Source: Sphingobium sp. HWE2-09 (GTDB lineage Bacteria; Pseudomonadota; Alphaproteobacteria; Sphingomonadales; Sphingomonadaceae). Taken from it: a stretch of 64,000 nucleotides of DNA. Shown here one piece after another: positions 63,077 through 64,000 of this stretch. The number at the start of each line of letters is the position of its first letter. The first letter of the stretch is position 1. Location: contig NZ_JAYKZX010000001.1 of NCBI RefSeq assembly GCF_035989265.1, forward strand, positions 1,071,001 to 1,135,000. Direction: 5' to 3'. The notes under the pieces are model-generated. The model worked only from the letters and a program-made list of their open reading frames with translations. It made no database searches and was not told the origin of the DNA. The position numbers and the translations under genes were made by a program.

Positions 63077-64000
63077 CAAGCGAGACGGCCCCCCTCTATT
63101 GCCTGCTGGTTGACGATCTGGCGGAAAATCTGCTGGCGCTCGAAGCGCTGCTTCAGCGCGACGGCCTCGTCTGCCTTAAGGCCCGTTCGGGCGAGGAAGC
63201 GCTCGAACTGCTGCTCGTCCACGACGTCGCGCTGGCGTTGCTCGATGTCCAGATGCCCGGCATGGACGGGTTCGAACTGGCCGAATTTATGCGCGGCAAC
63301 GAACGCGCCCGCCATGTGCCGATCATCTTCGTCACCGCTGGTACTGCCGATCGCCAGCGCCGCTTCCGCGGCTATGAAGCGGGCGCCGTCGACTTCATCC
63401 AAAAGCCGATCGAAGCTGACATCCTGCGGTCCAAAGCCGCCATCTTCTTCGACCTCCACGAACAGCGGCGTCAGATCATGGCCCAGCGGGACGAACTCGC
63501 CACCCTCGCCACCGCCCTGCGCACGGCCGACCAGCGCAAGAATGAATTTGTCGCGATCCTGGGCCATGAACTGCGCAACCCGATCGCCGCGCTGGGTGCG
63601 GGCCTGCACCTGCTGGAAAAGCGGGAGGGGACGGAGGCCGCCCGCGACATCCGCCACCGGATGGATCGCCACGTCCAGCATCTCGCACGCCTGGTCGAGG
63701 ATATTCTCGACATCGCCCGGATCGACCAGGGCAAGATTTCGCTCAAGAAACAGCGCATGTCGCTGCAGGACGCGCTGGCCTTCGCGGTGGAGGCGTGCCA
63801 GCCCACGATCGAGGGCGCGCAGCATCGCCTGGCGCTCGACATCACCACCGATCCGGTCTGGCTCGACGCCGACTATGCCCGCGTGGTGCAGATCGCCAGC
63901 AACCTGCTCAACAATGCCGCCAAATATACGCCCGCTGGCGGCGATATCCGCCTGACCATGCGGGTCGTGGACGACTGGGCGGAGATCGAGGTCGCCGATA
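63073..64000 (+). CDS. receiver-histidine kinase, cut by the right edge
   Basis: At least 309 codons are visible. An N-terminal receiver has phospho-Asp D58 (LLDVQMPGMDG) and the conserved Lys in IQKPI. A short coiled coil leads to HisKA with H165 (GHELRNPIAALG), and the start of the ATPase domain has NLLNNAAKYTPAGG. No membrane segment, so it is cytoplasmic and probably takes input via its receiver from the hybrid kinase. ATGA overlap with cheB. The rest of the ATPase domain is outside the window. Confidence 0.88.
   Translation, partial: MTSETAPLYCLLVDDLAENLLALEALLQRDGLVCLKARSGEEALELLLVHDVALALLDVQMPGMDGFELAEFMRGNERARHVPIIFVTAGTADRQRRFRGYEAGAVDFIQKPIEADILRSKAAIFFDLHEQRRQIMAQRDELATLATALRTADQRKNEFVAILGHELRNPIAALGAGLHLLEKREGTEAARDIRHRMDRHVQHLARLVEDILDIARIDQGKISLKKQRMSLQDALAFAVEACQPTIEGAQHRLALDITTDPVWLDADYARVVQIASNLLNNAAKYTPAGGDIRLTMRVVDDWAEIEVAD

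Noticed and set aside
1..64000. tRNA, rRNA, CRISPR arrays, insertion sequences, integrases, phage genes or defence systems
   Set aside because: I looked through all intergenic stretches and gene products and found none that I can support.

Overview
The window looks like a chromosomal segment of a high-GC alphaproteobacterium, most likely a sphingomonad (Sphingobium/Sphingomonas type). The grounds are the overall gene complement: a TonB-dependent receptor inside a sugar-use operon, a Zymomonas-type GH68 levansucrase, a KshA-like Rieske oxygenase, very tight operons with ATGA overlaps, and ordinary SD-led starts. This assignment is inferred from protein resemblance, not from a marker gene. I found no tRNA, rRNA, CRISPR array, insertion sequence, integrase or phage gene.

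Layout. (1) 1-7.6 kb: a small oxidative-catabolism region with an extended SDR (cut by the left edge), a short exported protein, an XRE-type regulator divergent from a KshA-like Rieske oxygenase, two paralogous SDRs that carry Ser in place of the catalytic Tyr, a histidine-box membrane desaturase/hydroxylase, a PhnD-like binding protein and an orphan 62-aa gene. (2) 7.8-18.4 kb: a seven-gene minus-strand operon under an adjacent LacI repressor. It encodes GH68 levansucrase, ROK fructokinase, a tannase/feruloyl-esterase-family hydrolase, an SGNH esterase, a TonB receptor, a DUF3237 protein and an MFS permease. Together these read as a use system for sucrose, possibly acylated sucrose. Two LacI-type palindromes exactly 22 bp apart sit on the promoter, and the leader can fold into two mutually exclusive hairpins. 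(3) 18.6-26.1 kb: two GH130 glycoside phosphorylase/hydrolase genes, an SDR, a 763-aa GT4 glycosyltransferase fused to an all-helical glycosidase-like domain, and an exported GH51 arabinofuranosidase. (4) 26.2-37.7 kb: a complete biotin-independent malonate decarboxylase locus (mdcA-C-D-E-G-B-H on the minus strand), divergent malonate transporter madLM, a GntR regulator, acetyl-CoA synthetase for the released acetate, and an outer-membrane porin.

(5) 37.8-44.9 kb: a LuxR-type regulator, a membrane-anchored FMN glutamate-synthase-like protein coupled to a pyruvate-oxidase-family enzyme, and a divergent large catalase (KatE). (6) 44.9-51.3 kb: a seven-gene overlapping operon (GT4, GT2, MurG/GT28-like GT, an unusual acyl-CoA dehydrogenase, a PIG-L deacetylase, a NodS-like methyltransferase and a second GT2). 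It looks like biosynthesis of an undescribed modified amino-sugar glycoconjugate and is the best candidate here for an unknown system. (7) 51.3-58 kb: a LacI regulator divergent from an ABM monooxygenase-fold protein, an HpsN-like histidinol-dehydrogenase homologue and an SDR; then a glutathione transferase and a TetR/acyl-CoA dehydrogenase pair. (8) 58.2-64 kb: a CHASE3-GAF hybrid kinase with three receiver domains, CheR, CheB, and a receiver-kinase cut by the right edge.

Three genes (mdcB, the gntR regulator and the glutathione transferase) are each broken by a single missing base. Two of the lesions lie in C6 tracts, so sequencing error is a strong alternative to real mutation.
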